Positions 25,661 to 34,446 of a DNA stretch of 64,000 bases are shown piece by piece. A program made the position numbers and the translations under genes. The stretch comes from CAZIPE01 sp964541305. Lineage in GTDB: Bacteria > Patescibacteriota > Saccharimonadia > Saccharimonadales > UBA7683. Position 1 is the stretch's first letter. Each line of letters starts with the position of its first letter. The stretch covers positions 11,513 to 75,512 of the forward strand of contig CAZIPE010000002.1 of assembly GCA_964541305.1 (NCBI GenBank). Direction: 5' to 3'. A model generated the notes under the pieces. The model did not search any database and was not told the DNA's origin. It saw only the letters and a list, made by a program, of their open reading frames with translations.

Positions 25661-26863
25661 TTAGTGTATGAAGTTATACGATCGAGCTTCGCTTGCCGAA
25701 AGAGTTCGGCTTGAAACCACGTTCCAGCCTGCATAGTTCATTTCACTGACCACTACACTACCATCTGAGTTTACTCGTTCAACGTAGCCTACGTGTCCGT
25801 AACCACCCCAACCACCACTTGTTTGGAACACGTCACCTGCACGCGGGTTGTTGTCTACACCGAATCCTGAAATACGGGCGAGTGCTGCCCAGGTAGTTGC
25901 GTTACCCCAGTTACTACCAACAGGACGGCCAGATGCTGCACGCTTATTGAACGCATAGTAGGTACAATAACCGTAGGCATATTTATTGCCACTAAATTGG
26001 ACGCCCCCATCGCCGAATGCAAAGCTTGAACTGGCGCTTGAGCTCGAGGTGTAGGACGTAGATGAACTCGACGGTGCAGCAACACTTGGCTTAATACCGC
26101 CAGGGATAATTATTTGACGACCAGGCTTAAGACTTTTTAGCTCAACGTCATTAAAGGCAGTAATCTGTTCGGCAGTTGTTTTGAATTCGCTTGCAAGACT
26201 TTTGACCGTATCACCTGATTGCACTGTGTAAAGAACACCTGAAACAGGTAGTATGGTGAGCTTGCTTCCAGGAGTAAGATCGTCGGTAGCGAGATTATTT
26301 GCCCAACGAATTGTATCTGCACTAATGCCGTATTGCCGGGCAAGTGAGGCAAGTGTGTCACCCTTCTCAACTGTAATTTTCTTAATACTTGCAATGGATG
26401 TGTCGTTCGACACCACTAATTGCGGTTTTTCAACCACTGCGGTAGTCGCTTCTTCCGTTTTGGCGGCAATCTTAACCTGTGCATCAAGAGTATCAGCACG
26501 GTTGGTTGCATTTGAAGTAATTAACAGATTAGCCTCTTGAGCGGCATTCGCAGCAACCTCTGCGGCAACCACCTCATCAACAGGTTGAGCTTCGGGGGCT
26601 TGAAGGGGGTTTTCTAAACGGGCTTGCGGTGCCACATATTGAGTACTTCCAGATACGCGACCCACTAATTGTGAGGCACCTATGCCGATAAGTAGCACTG
26701 CAAGAATCGAAAATTTAATATTTCGGCTCGCATGAGAGCGATACCGTTCAGTCGATTGCTTGACTTGAGAAACTAATTTTTTACTTGCGTCTGATGAGAC
26801 GCGTACTACTGAGGTAACACGATTGTTACTAATAGTAGCTCCTTGTCCATGATGGACTCGCAT
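25661..26863 (-). CDS. Secreted or anchored peptidoglycan hydrolase: two LysM and CHAP
   Basis: A wall-targeted amidase or endopeptidase of 400 residues. After a basic cytoplasmic start there is a hydrophobic helix (IKFSILAVLLIGIGASQLVG), an Ala/Glu-rich linker, two LysM domains that bind peptidoglycan (ITVEKGDTLASLARQYG and YTVQSGDTVKSLASEF), a Ser-rich linker and a C-terminal CHAP domain with catalytic Cys in YGYCTYYAFN and His in GYGHVGYVE. I chose ATG 26863 (MRVHHGQG) with a CATAGT box 6 bases upstream; the frame is open 32 codons further. It likely acts in cell separation or on a host wall. Confidence 0.88.
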   Translation of the reverse strand: MRVHHGQGATISNNRVTSVVRVSSDASKKLVSQVKQSTERYRSHASRNIKFSILAVLLIGIGASQLVGRVSGSTQYVAPQARLENPLQAPEAQPVDEVVAAEVAANAAQEANLLITSNATNRADTLDAQVKIAAKTEEATTAVVEKPQLVVSNDTSIASIKKITVEKGDTLASLARQYGISADTIRWANNLATDDLTPGSKLTILPVSGVLYTVQSGDTVKSLASEFKTTAEQITAFNDVELKSLKPGRQIIIPGGIKPSVAAPSSSSTSYTSSSSASSSFAFGDGGVQFSGNKYAYGYCTYYAFNKRAASGRPVGSNWGNATTWAALARISGFGVDNNPRAGDVFQTSGGWGGYGHVGYVERVNSDGSVVVSEMNYAGWNVVSSRTLSASEARSYNFIH

Positions 26864-27100
26864 CAGTGTACTATGTCTTGCTCTACCCTGGGGCAGAAAG
26901 AGATACGTCGACCTTATTATTAAATAATATCTCGCTTTGGTGTGTATCTCGTACGACAATTCTTCTGATGGTCAACCTCGCTCCGCTCACCCTTCATCAA
27001 TGCTTGACAAAGAAACATTGAGATTGACGTATATAATTTTATCAACAATGGAAGGTGGTGTCAATGGAAGAATCGGCTAAACTTTCCACATCTGTTATTA

Positions 27101-28288
27101 CTACAGATTACACAGTTTTTTACAATGTTGTGCGGTTAGTGCCTCGTGCTCTTCAAGTGTGTTAGAAAAATAGGTTACCCCGTCATCTCCTGCGACGAAA
27201 AAATTGTAGGTTCCCGGTGCCGGATTGGCAACTGCTTCGAGCGCCGTTAGGTTAAAGTTGGCAATGGCAGATGGCGGTAACCCAGTATATTTACGGGTAT
27301 TGTAGAGTGAATCGATGTCGGGGGTAGCTGGCTTGCCAGTTTCAGCCGCTGCGTACATAAAGGTAACGTCCGATCCAAGCTGTTTGTCTTCTTTGAAGCG
27401 TTTTAAGAATACCTGAGCCACTTTTTGTTGAGTAGGATAATCTGACACCTCTTTTTGCACGATTGAGGCTAAAATGATGCCTTGTTCGAGAGTGAGCCCT
27501 TGTTTCTTGAGACCCGCCTTAATGGAGGGGCTAATTCTATCTTCAAACGTATCGAGCATGAGTTCCAGCAGTTGTTCTGCGGTGTTACCGGGTTCAACTT
27601 TATATGTTTCTGGGAAGAAGTACCCCTCGAGACGTTGATTCGAAGGCACATTTGTAAGTAATGGATGGTTACGTACTGCGGTGATTGCACTGTCAATTTC
27701 TGGCTGAGTGTAGCCGATATCAATAAGTTTCTGCTTAATTTCCGTCAGTCGCAGACCTGGTGCAATAAGCAGGTTAGTACTCGAAACTTTGCCCTCCTTT
27801 AATATTTGAGCAATTTCTGGTGTAGAGTTTTTGCTAGTAAGTCGGTAGGTGCCCGCTTGCAAACCTGATATTCCATTGAACTGCAGGTGCCATAAAAAGG
27901 CGGTGGCACTTTTAATAACCTGTTTTTCCTCTAGGGTCTCAGCTATTAACTGCGTGCTTGCACCACTTGCGATTGGCACAATATGATATACATCATCAGC
28001 TGTGCGTGGAGAAAGTTGCATCTTATACCAGCTAAACAGTGCAATGAAAGTGACCAACACTATAACAACAAGAGAAATGATAGCGTACCTGAGTATGTGG
28101 TAATTCTTCTTTGGTTTTGGGGGCTCATCTACGCTGGCTATTTCGGGAGATGATGGCGGGGTTGGTGGTGGCGTGACCTGCTGTGGAGGCTGTTGCGCAG
28201 GAGATGCAACAGAATTGAGTGGTTGCGGTGGTGGTAACACGGGAGTCTGTGGTGGCTGTTCTGGTTGTTGCAAAGGATCTTCAGGCAT
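27101..28288 (-). CDS. mltG: Endolytic transglycosylase MltG (YceG-like)
   Basis: MltG cleaves nascent glycan strands in the membrane and limits their length. The 395-residue protein has a Pro/Gln-rich cytoplasmic N-terminus (about 1-60), a membrane helix (about 67-90), a LysM-like part and a YceG catalytic domain with the key Glu in LASIVQKEVSD and the family signature GLPPSAIANFNLTALEAVANPA. The long Pro-rich N-terminus is longer than in most bacteria. A Shine-Dalgarno (GAAGGAGC) precedes the ATG, which overlaps the ruvX stop by 1 base. Confidence 0.93.
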   Translation of the reverse strand: MPEDPLQQPEQPPQTPVLPPPQPLNSVASPAQQPPQQVTPPPTPPSSPEIASVDEPPKPKKNYHILRYAIISLVVIVLVTFIALFSWYKMQLSPRTADDVYHIVPIASGASTQLIAETLEEKQVIKSATAFLWHLQFNGISGLQAGTYRLTSKNSTPEIAQILKEGKVSSTNLLIAPGLRLTEIKQKLIDIGYTQPEIDSAITAVRNHPLLTNVPSNQRLEGYFFPETYKVEPGNTAEQLLELMLDTFEDRISPSIKAGLKKQGLTLEQGIILASIVQKEVSDYPTQQKVAQVFLKRFKEDKQLGSDVTFMYAAAETGKPATPDIDSLYNTRKYTGLPPSAIANFNLTALEAVANPAPGTYNFFVAGDDGVTYFSNTLEEHEALTAQHCKKLCNL

Positions 28289-28701
28289 CAGGCGTGCTCC
28301 TTCACATAATCTTCTAAGATGAATGTTGCCGCCAAAGAATCAATATCAGCCTTTTCGTAGCTTTTACCACGAGATTCAAGTTCTTCTTCGGCCTTCACTG
28401 AGGTGAGCGATTCGTCTTGCCAGGCAAGGGTGGTCGTATCGGGAAGATGTAGTGCGTGAACCGTTTCTTCTACTACTTTTGTTTGCACAGTTGGATCACC
28501 AGATTGATTGCGGGGATATCCGATAACAATAGTTGTAATCTGGTATTGATTAATTAGGTCGGTAATTGTCTCAGCAAGTTGATCGTTATTTTGCAGTGTC
28601 GTAACTGGGCGTGCAAAAAAAGTGGGGACTTCAGCAAGAGCCACCCCAACGCGCTTTTCACCAACATCAAGTGAAAGCAAATTACCCTGCACTGTTTTCA
28701 T
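28288..28701 (-). CDS. ruvX: Holliday junction resolvase-like RuvX/YqgF
   Basis: A 137-residue RNase H-fold nuclease of the YqgF family, involved in recombination or pre-16S rRNA processing depending on species. Signatures: LLSLDVGEKRVGVAL with the first catalytic Asp, IVIGYPRN, DESLTSVKAEEEL and the C-terminal DSLAATFILEDY with the last Asp. I chose ATG 28701 with AAAGG 4 bases upstream instead of the TTG at 28704. It overlaps the upstream gene by 20 bases and the downstream mltG by 1 base. Confidence 0.93.
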   Translation of the reverse strand: MKTVQGNLLSLDVGEKRVGVALAEVPTFFARPVTTLQNNDQLAETITDLINQYQITTIVIGYPRNQSGDPTVQTKVVEETVHALHLPDTTTLAWQDESLTSVKAEEELESRGKSYEKADIDSLAATFILEDYVKEHA

Positions 28702-30343
28702 CAACCTTTAATTCTATTTCGATCTTACTTGCACCCGGTGCTTTGCGTGCCCAGAAGGGTGTGAGGTTAATATCAGTACTCTTAACCCCTGGCAGGCTCT
28801 GAACATAGGATCGTATCTCACCAATCTTCTTGCCTGATACTTCTTGTTTGAGCTGTTCGATATCAAACTTAGGACCATACTGACCGAGTGCACTCACTTT
28901 ATAGACTGCCGTCTTACCGCTTACTTTAACTTTTTCAAACTGTGCATCTTTAACCCCATCATCATACACTTGTTGCTGATCTTTATTGTCCATTTTAGTA
29001 GTAATGAATGCCTCGTTGGCAGCTTTTAAATCTGCTTCTTTAACACCCAACATAGTATAGGTTGCCTGCGCTGTAAGCTTGCCCTCGTTCGCTTCTTGGC
29101 CAACGGCTGGCTCACTCGTTGTCTGCCCAATGCTTGCGGTGAATGAATCACCGAGCACTTTAACTCCTTCGCCAAAACCCTTTTCAAGCTCGGTCTTTAT
29201 ATCTGCATTATCCTTCTTTGCAAGTTCAGCTTTAGCCTTATCAACATCAGCTTGAGAAACTACTTTCACCACCTTAGATACGCCACCAGACATTTGTCCA
29301 CCAGTACCTGTTACAGCACCGTAGCCATTTACCGTATATGTTGTTGGTCCAAGGTTATACTGATCTCCATTCTTCTGAGCCTTCACCGTACTCGATCCAA
29401 CAAAAGAGCATCCGTCATCAAAATTTGGGGTTGTGAGACTTACTGTTTGCTGTGTAATAAAGGTAAGCCCCTGCGCACTTACGCCCGTACCTGCGGGCAC
29501 TTGAGTTGGTCCGTCTCCCACATCCGAACAAGCAATAGACAGAGTCATGCTACCCGATGCTTTTGAACCAAGGTCTTTTTCTCCTGTGGCTGTAAAGCTT
29601 TGAGTAACTGTCTTGCTCTCTTCTTGGACTTCGGCTCGGAAAGTATACGAGGCGGGATCTGATGTGCCACTGTCAGTAATGTTCGCTTCATAGGCAATTT
29701 CGACTGGGGTTGTTTCAGCACGAATGACAATGGTTGCTTTTGAGCGACCAAAAATGAACAGGAGCGCAAACAGTACTAACGCAGTTATACCTGCAACTAT
29801 GAGCATCTTCTTTTTGAAGGAATTAAAGTTCGGGACCTTCTTTTCTTTCTTCTTCTTGCCTTTGCTCGCTTTAGAATCGTTGGAATCGTCTCGTAGTTCG
29901 CCGTCGTTATCTAAATCTGAGGCTAAATCTTCACCGTTTATCTGAAGTTCATCTTCATCGCGTGCAGCCGCGGCGGCAGCAGCTCCTAATGCAGCTGGGG
30001 CAGCGAGCTCATTAACCGCATCAGTTACTTCAACAGAGTCATCCTCGGGCTCGGTTACTTCATCTGGCGTGGGAATATAGGGCTTAGACTGTAGATTCTT
30101 GGCAACATAGAGACCCAATCCACCAGCAAGTGCGAGGAGTGCATTGTTATTCGAGACAATGACCGATTGCTTCTTGGCAGAGGTAGATGCTCGTTTGAGC
30201 AACTTGAGATTCACCGTACTCTGAAAAACAGTACTACCCTTTGGTGGTACGAGCGCAATAATTTTTTCTTTACTATTCTTGAGCTTATCAATGACTGCAG
30301 TGATATCATCTTCAACATCAATGTAGATTACATCTTTTTTCAT
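28682..30343 (-). CDS. CPR-type 'baseplate J-like' membrane protein
   Basis: A 553-residue protein of the kind usually labelled baseplate J-like in CPR genomes. About 1-90 is a cytoplasmic domain (IYIDVEDDITAVIDKLKNS, NLKLLKRAS). An Ala/Asp/Lys-rich linker follows, then one membrane helix at about 186-205 and a large extracellular part with beta-rich repeats (KASGSMTLS, TYTVNGYGAVTGTGGQ). It sits directly after the PilM-like gene in the same direction, so a link to a type IV pilus-like or envelope machine is plausible. The phage name is not supported by anything else here. Confidence 0.7.
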   Translation of the reverse strand: MKKDVIYIDVEDDITAVIDKLKNSKEKIIALVPPKGSTVFQSTVNLKLLKRASTSAKKQSVIVSNNNALLALAGGLGLYVAKNLQSKPYIPTPDEVTEPEDDSVEVTDAVNELAAPAALGAAAAAAARDEDELQINGEDLASDLDNDGELRDDSNDSKASKGKKKKEKKVPNFNSFKKKMLIVAGITALVLFALLFIFGRSKATIVIRAETTPVEIAYEANITDSGTSDPASYTFRAEVQEESKTVTQSFTATGEKDLGSKASGSMTLSIACSDVGDGPTQVPAGTGVSAQGLTFITQQTVSLTTPNFDDGCSFVGSSTVKAQKNGDQYNLGPTTYTVNGYGAVTGTGGQMSGGVSKVVKVVSQADVDKAKAELAKKDNADIKTELEKGFGEGVKVLGDSFTASIGQTTSEPAVGQEANEGKLTAQATYTMLGVKEADLKAANEAFITTKMDNKDQQQVYDDGVKDAQFEKVKVSGKTAVYKVSALGQYGPKFDIEQLKQEVSGKKIGEIRSYVQSLPGVKSTDINLTPFWARKAPGASKIEIELKVDENSAG

Positions 30344-30358
30344 TTGAGTGGTGTGCCC

Positions 30359-31642
30359 TTAAACGCTGAGGATCTTATTAAACTTTTCTTTAAGGCGATT
30401 CGTGCGACCCTCGCTTCCTAATATGGTATCATATCCGACCCGTAATAACCCTAATGCTGTAATCAGGGTATGATCTGTTACTTTTTCTGTCTTATCTGTT
30501 ATATCGGCTACTTCATCTGGCGTAATCAGCTCGATGCTGGGTCGTTTGGTAAATGGCAGTTCTTTATACCAATCATCTTCTTTTAGCGCGCTCACGAGAG
30601 GCTTCAGACTCGCACCGCCACCACAGAGCAGGATTCGTTTTGGTAAGTGATCTAAGCCGGTGAACTCACTCAGAGCAAGTTCCACGCCATCAAGCCAGAC
30701 CTCAAGAGTTTTTTCAATTGCTTTGAGCGCTCCTTCTTTTTGACTCTTTTTAAGTTCGTCGCTATCTAAATTAAGTTTTATCTTCTCTGCCTGAGCAAAA
30801 TTAACATCGAGCTCGTTGCTGATAGTGTTAGTAAAGGCTCGCCCGCCAATACCAAACATGCGCGTACCTTGCACACCACCATCATCTACTACGGCAATAT
30901 CGGTCGTACCACCACCAACATCAATCAAGATTGCAGTGAACGTGCTGGAGGCATCATTGCCAATTAAACTTCGTGAAACTGCGAATGGCTCAGCCGCAAC
31001 GGCGATCAAATCGAGATCCAGTTGCGTTGCTACACGCTCAAGTGCCCCAATATGAACCATTGGTGCAAATGCGGTGTAGAGTTGCATGATAATTTCTTTG
31101 CCCTGAAAACCAATTGGGTTACTGATTTTGTAGGTATCAATGTGGATGGAAACGATAGCGCTATTGACCAGTTTGACTTCAACATCTTTTTTCCCAGTTT
31201 CAAGTTCAAGTTGTTTTTGAGCACGCTCCAGCATTCTATCTTGTGCTCTGTCGATTATTAGTTCAATCTCAGTAGCGTCTAAAGGCTTTTCAGGGTTCGG
31301 ACGACGATATTTAATGGTTGTTGTGAGCCCCTTCACTAATTCGCCGGCAATTCCTACGATCGCCTGACGAGGGCTTGCTCCCGCCATATTTTCGGCTTTT
31401 GTAAGTGCTTTTTCGCAGTTTGCTACCACCCCTGCTATATCTGAAACAGCTCCTGACTGCATATCACTTAGCGCTTGTCGGGCACGCCCAACGCCAACAA
31501 CTTCAAGTTCATCATCATTTACTTTTGCAATAACCGCTTTTACAAATTCAGTCCCCACATCAAGACCGACGATAAGTTGATCTGCTGATTTTTTCGGCAA
31601 CTTATCTTTGACATGAGCAAGTTGTTTAATTTTATTAAGCAT
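30359..31642 (-). CDS. pilM: PilM/FtsA-like actin-fold ATPase
   Basis: A 427-residue actin-like ATPase of the PilM/FtsA group. PilM is the cytoplasmic ring protein that recruits PilN of the type IV pilus; FtsA anchors FtsZ. Motifs: phosphate 1 VGLDVGTEFVKAVIA, SHS2 insert region (IVGIAGELVKG), phosphate 2 ILIDVGGGTTDIAVV, and adenosine motif ILLCGGGASLKPLV. It lacks the C-terminal amphipathic helix typical of FtsA, so I prefer PilM-like. TATAAT lies 8 bases before the ATG, with AGAGG in the same gap. It leads the run to mltG. Confidence 0.82.
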   Translation of the reverse strand: MLNKIKQLAHVKDKLPKKSADQLIVGLDVGTEFVKAVIAKVNDDELEVVGVGRARQALSDMQSGAVSDIAGVVANCEKALTKAENMAGASPRQAIVGIAGELVKGLTTTIKYRRPNPEKPLDATEIELIIDRAQDRMLERAQKQLELETGKKDVEVKLVNSAIVSIHIDTYKISNPIGFQGKEIIMQLYTAFAPMVHIGALERVATQLDLDLIAVAAEPFAVSRSLIGNDASSTFTAILIDVGGGTTDIAVVDDGGVQGTRMFGIGGRAFTNTISNELDVNFAQAEKIKLNLDSDELKKSQKEGALKAIEKTLEVWLDGVELALSEFTGLDHLPKRILLCGGGASLKPLVSALKEDDWYKELPFTKRPSIELITPDEVADITDKTEKVTDHTLITALGLLRVGYDTILGSEGRTNRLKEKFNKILSV

Positions 31643-31650
31643 TACCTCTA

Positions 31651-31656
31651 ATTATA
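31651..31656 (-). promoter_or_regulatory. -10 box before the PilM-like gene
   Basis: Minus strand TATAAT, 8 bases from ATG 31642. The spacer contains AGAGG, so this is the one case where either a leaderless or a very short Shine-Dalgarno-led mRNA is possible. Confidence 0.6.
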
Positions 31657-31673
31657 CCATATCGGAGGTAGAT

Positions 31674-32042
31674 CTATATCTGGTCGCGTGAGCGCGTGCA
31701 GAATATAAAACTAATCCTAGATCCAGCCAACATAGTCTGTATTTCTTCTGACGGAATCGTTGGACTTGTAAGGGCAAGGTGGCCAATAACTGCTTCTCTT
31801 TCTGAGATAGCGACATCATTGTCTCGAGAATATTCATTTATTGCCTTGGGTACCAAGCTTCTTAGCACCAACTCATCGTGCGACACATTTCCCGGACTAG
31901 TTTCAAGCCATGTAATTTCAAGGCCATTTTTTTTCATAACTAAGCTACCCAGTAGAGAAACCTGAGATAATCCCGCTTCTTGACACTTCGCTTCAAGCAC
32001 AGTTTCAAAATCTTTTTCAGTATTTAGTGTATTCATAGTCAT
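31674..32042 (-). CDS. Unrecognised protein, 122 aa
   Basis: I do not recognise this soluble protein. It has a mixed pattern: KDFETVLEAKCQEAGLSQVS (helix), LVMKKNGLEITWLETSPG (strands), then a helix around LVLRSLVPKAINEYS and a hydrophobic, strand-like end (SRISFIFCTRS). I chose ATG 32042 with AGG 5 bases upstream over GTG 32048. A TATACT about 25 bases before the ATG may be the -10. It lies between alaS and the PilM-like gene, all in the same direction. Confidence 0.55.
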   Translation of the reverse strand: MTMNTLNTEKDFETVLEAKCQEAGLSQVSLLGSLVMKKNGLEITWLETSPGNVSHDELVLRSLVPKAINEYSRDNDVAISEREAVIGHLALTSPTIPSEEIQTMLAGSRISFIFCTRSRDQI

Positions 32043-32086
32043 ATGCACCTATTGGTGGCAGTGAACGAGTATACACTAGGGGTGAA

Positions 32087-33973
32087 CTATTGCAAGATGG
32101 CTTTTATACGACGAATGCCAGCAGATGAGGCTTCTTCTTTGATGATCTTGAATTTCTTGCCGTCTTCGAAAAGTTGAAGAGTGTGATCGACATGAGGACC
32201 GCCACAGATTTCGAAACTGAACGGCTTAGTCTCAGTATCAGCTATCATCTTATATACTTTTACAGATTCACCATATCTATCACCAAATTGACCGAGCGCG
32301 CCAAGAGGGCCTGTAGCCTCTTTGGTAGGATATTCAGCCCAACTTACTTTAAGGTCTTTGGCGATTTGTTCGTTGACAATCTTTTCAACTTCGTCCAATT
32401 GCTCACGCGTTACTTTTTCAGGGTGAGAAAAATCAAATCTGAGTCGTTCTTCGGTAATGTTCGATCCTCGCTGAACAACATGATCACCAAGCACGTCGCG
32501 AAGCGCTTGGTACATCAGATGTGTAGCGGTATGATATTTTTTGTGAATCATTTGCTGACCACCAAGTCCGCCCTTAAACGTTCCTTTACTGGCAGTTTGC
32601 GATCGCTCGCGTTGTTCTTTCATTAACTCATCAAATTCATCTTTCCAGTTTTCTGAGACATTCACCTCTTGCTTAAATGCTTCTTCAACCGAAAGTTCTA
32701 ATGGAAAACCGTACGTATCGTAGAGCGTAAAAACTTCTTTGCCGGTTAGTCCGTCTTTAGTCAGTTTTTCAAACTCACGTATACCCTTTCGTAATGTCTG
32801 TCGGAAAACTTTTTCTTCTCGCACCAGAATATCAATCACTTCTTGCTTCTTCTGGGAAACTTCAGGATAGTCTTGCTCATATAAACCAGTGATAACGGGT
32901 ACTATTTCTTCACAGAAATTTTGTTCCACACCGAGCTCAAAGGCGAAGCGAATTGCCCGACGCATCAATCGACGCATAACGTAACCCTGTTCTTTGTTGC
33001 TTGGTTTGACACCATCTACGGCTAAGAACGTTGCAGCACGCAGATGGTCGGCTATTACGCGCATAGCGTTGGTATGATTGGCGTATTGTTTACCAGAAAT
33101 CTGTTCTAACTTTTCAACGATTGGCCACATCAGCGATATCTTGAACACATCTGGTGAATCAATAGCTGCTGCAGCAATTCGCTCCAGACCTCCGCCGAAG
33201 TCGACATTGGGTGCAGACAGTGGCTCAAACCCCTTTTCAGTACGTTTGTATTGCATAAATACTTGATTACCAATTTCAATGAAACGGCCAGAATCACTCG
33301 CAGGGTGCGCCTCACCGTATCCATCGGCATGATTCTGCTTACCAAAGTCGTAAAATACTTCGCTATCAGGACCACATGGGTCACCAATTGGTGTCTTCTC
33401 AAGTCCACCTCCGCGAGACCACCAGTTTTCACCGTCATCATAGAAAAATATTCTCTCACCTGCGTTAATACCACGCTTATCACCGTCTTCTTGTGAGCCT
33501 ATTTCAGCAATCTTGGCATCAATTCCTCTTTCTTTAAACAGATTTTGCCATATTTGAGCAGCTTCGTCGTCCCGCGGTATACCCGCTTTTTCATCGCCAA
33601 TAAAACACGTGACATATATTTTTTTAGGGTCAAGGCCAACCACGTCAACCAAAAATGTGAAGAACCACTTGATCTGCTCTTCTTTAAAATAATCACCCAT
33701 ACTCCAGTTACCAAGCATTTCAAAGAAAGTAGTGTGACGATTATCACCGACATCTTCAATATCCATAGAACGCAGACATGTCTGAGAATTCACAAGACGC
33801 TTACCTTGAGGGTGTTCCTCACCCAGAAGATACGGTATCAGCGGCTGCATCCCGGAACCAGTAAATAGGGTAGTGGGGTCATTGTATGGCACTAAAAGTG
33901 CCCGAGGAATCATCTCGTGCCCACTTTTCTTGAAGAATTCTAAATACTTTCGTCTAATTTCTTGTGCATTCAT
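32087..33973 (-). CDS. alaS: Alanyl-tRNA synthetase, short form without C-Ala domain
   Basis: Charges tRNA-Ala. The 628-residue protein has the class II catalytic core (MIPRALLVPYNDPTTLFTGSGM near the start, GGGLERIAAAAID), the tRNA-recognition region, and the editing domain with both metal motifs (HTATH and CGGPHVD). It ends shortly after the editing site at SSAGIRRIKAILQ, so the C-terminal C-Ala domain (about 250 residues in E. coli AlaRS of 876) is absent. This short form is common in CPR. The extended -10 TGTTATAAT lies 7 bases before the ATG. Confidence 0.95.
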   Translation of the reverse strand: MNAQEIRRKYLEFFKKSGHEMIPRALLVPYNDPTTLFTGSGMQPLIPYLLGEEHPQGKRLVNSQTCLRSMDIEDVGDNRHTTFFEMLGNWSMGDYFKEEQIKWFFTFLVDVVGLDPKKIYVTCFIGDEKAGIPRDDEAAQIWQNLFKERGIDAKIAEIGSQEDGDKRGINAGERIFFYDDGENWWSRGGGLEKTPIGDPCGPDSEVFYDFGKQNHADGYGEAHPASDSGRFIEIGNQVFMQYKRTEKGFEPLSAPNVDFGGGLERIAAAAIDSPDVFKISLMWPIVEKLEQISGKQYANHTNAMRVIADHLRAATFLAVDGVKPSNKEQGYVMRRLMRRAIRFAFELGVEQNFCEEIVPVITGLYEQDYPEVSQKKQEVIDILVREEKVFRQTLRKGIREFEKLTKDGLTGKEVFTLYDTYGFPLELSVEEAFKQEVNVSENWKDEFDELMKEQRERSQTASKGTFKGGLGGQQMIHKKYHTATHLMYQALRDVLGDHVVQRGSNITEERLRFDFSHPEKVTREQLDEVEKIVNEQIAKDLKVSWAEYPTKEATGPLGALGQFGDRYGESVKVYKMIADTETKPFSFEICGGPHVDHTLQLFEDGKKFKIIKEEASSAGIRRIKAILQ

Positions 33974-33980
33974 TTTAGTT

Positions 33981-33989
33981 ATTATAACA
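33981..33989 (-). promoter_or_regulatory. Extended -10 promoter, leaderless, for alaS
   Basis: Minus strand TGTTATAAT with 7 bases to ATG 33973. Confidence 0.7.
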
Positions 33990-34005
33990 GATATAGGTCA
34001 CTTGA

Positions 34006-34446
34006 CTAATCTACGATGGCTTCAGCAACAATACGAGCAGTGTCGCCCTGTAATTCATCATTAAACCCAGCCCTAGCACGTATCACTAAGCAGGGTAAGG
34101 TGCCCGCGACAAGACCATTGCAAGCATCGGGCCTCATGGGAGAGGGGTTATCGTAGATACTACATGTATTTTTAAGACTTAAATGCCCGCAGTCTGCAAC
34201 AAGTTTGAAGAACCCATAGCCAGCTGGAATTTGAAATGCCTAATCCTTTTCTGAAAGTTTTATTGGTTCAGAATCTTCATCGCGAGGTTCAACCAATGTT
34301 TTTGTTCTGATCTTCAAAAGGTTACTACCTGCTTCGGCCCTGTTCATGAATATACCCGTACCAATTCTGCAGCACGCGCCGTTGCAATCATTAACACAAT
34401 CTAGGTCGAGCAATATATTTGGCCCTTTGTTTTTTCTCTTTGTCAT
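34006..34446 (-). pseudogene. YkgJ-like Cys-cluster protein interrupted by an in-frame amber codon
   Basis: Read through, this is a 147-codon gene. Its ATG (34446) overlaps the mnmA stop as ATGA. Codons 1-68 hold CVNDCNGACC, the signature of the CxxCxxCC/YkgJ metal-binding family. Codon 69 is TAG (34242-34240). The frame then continues for 77 more codons and supplies the rest of the family: a Cys in VADCGHLSL, NTCSIYDNPSPMRPDACN and a later Cys (TLPCLV), ending at a TAG at 34008-34006. Each half alone lacks part of the Cys set. A nonsense mutation or a base error is most likely. TAG also ends the gene itself, so general recoding is unlikely. Confidence 0.7.

Noticed and set aside
28682..30343. 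Prophage baseplate protein
   Set aside because: No other phage gene is near, the protein has a membrane helix and sits with a PilM-like gene; the label is an annotation habit in CPR genomes.
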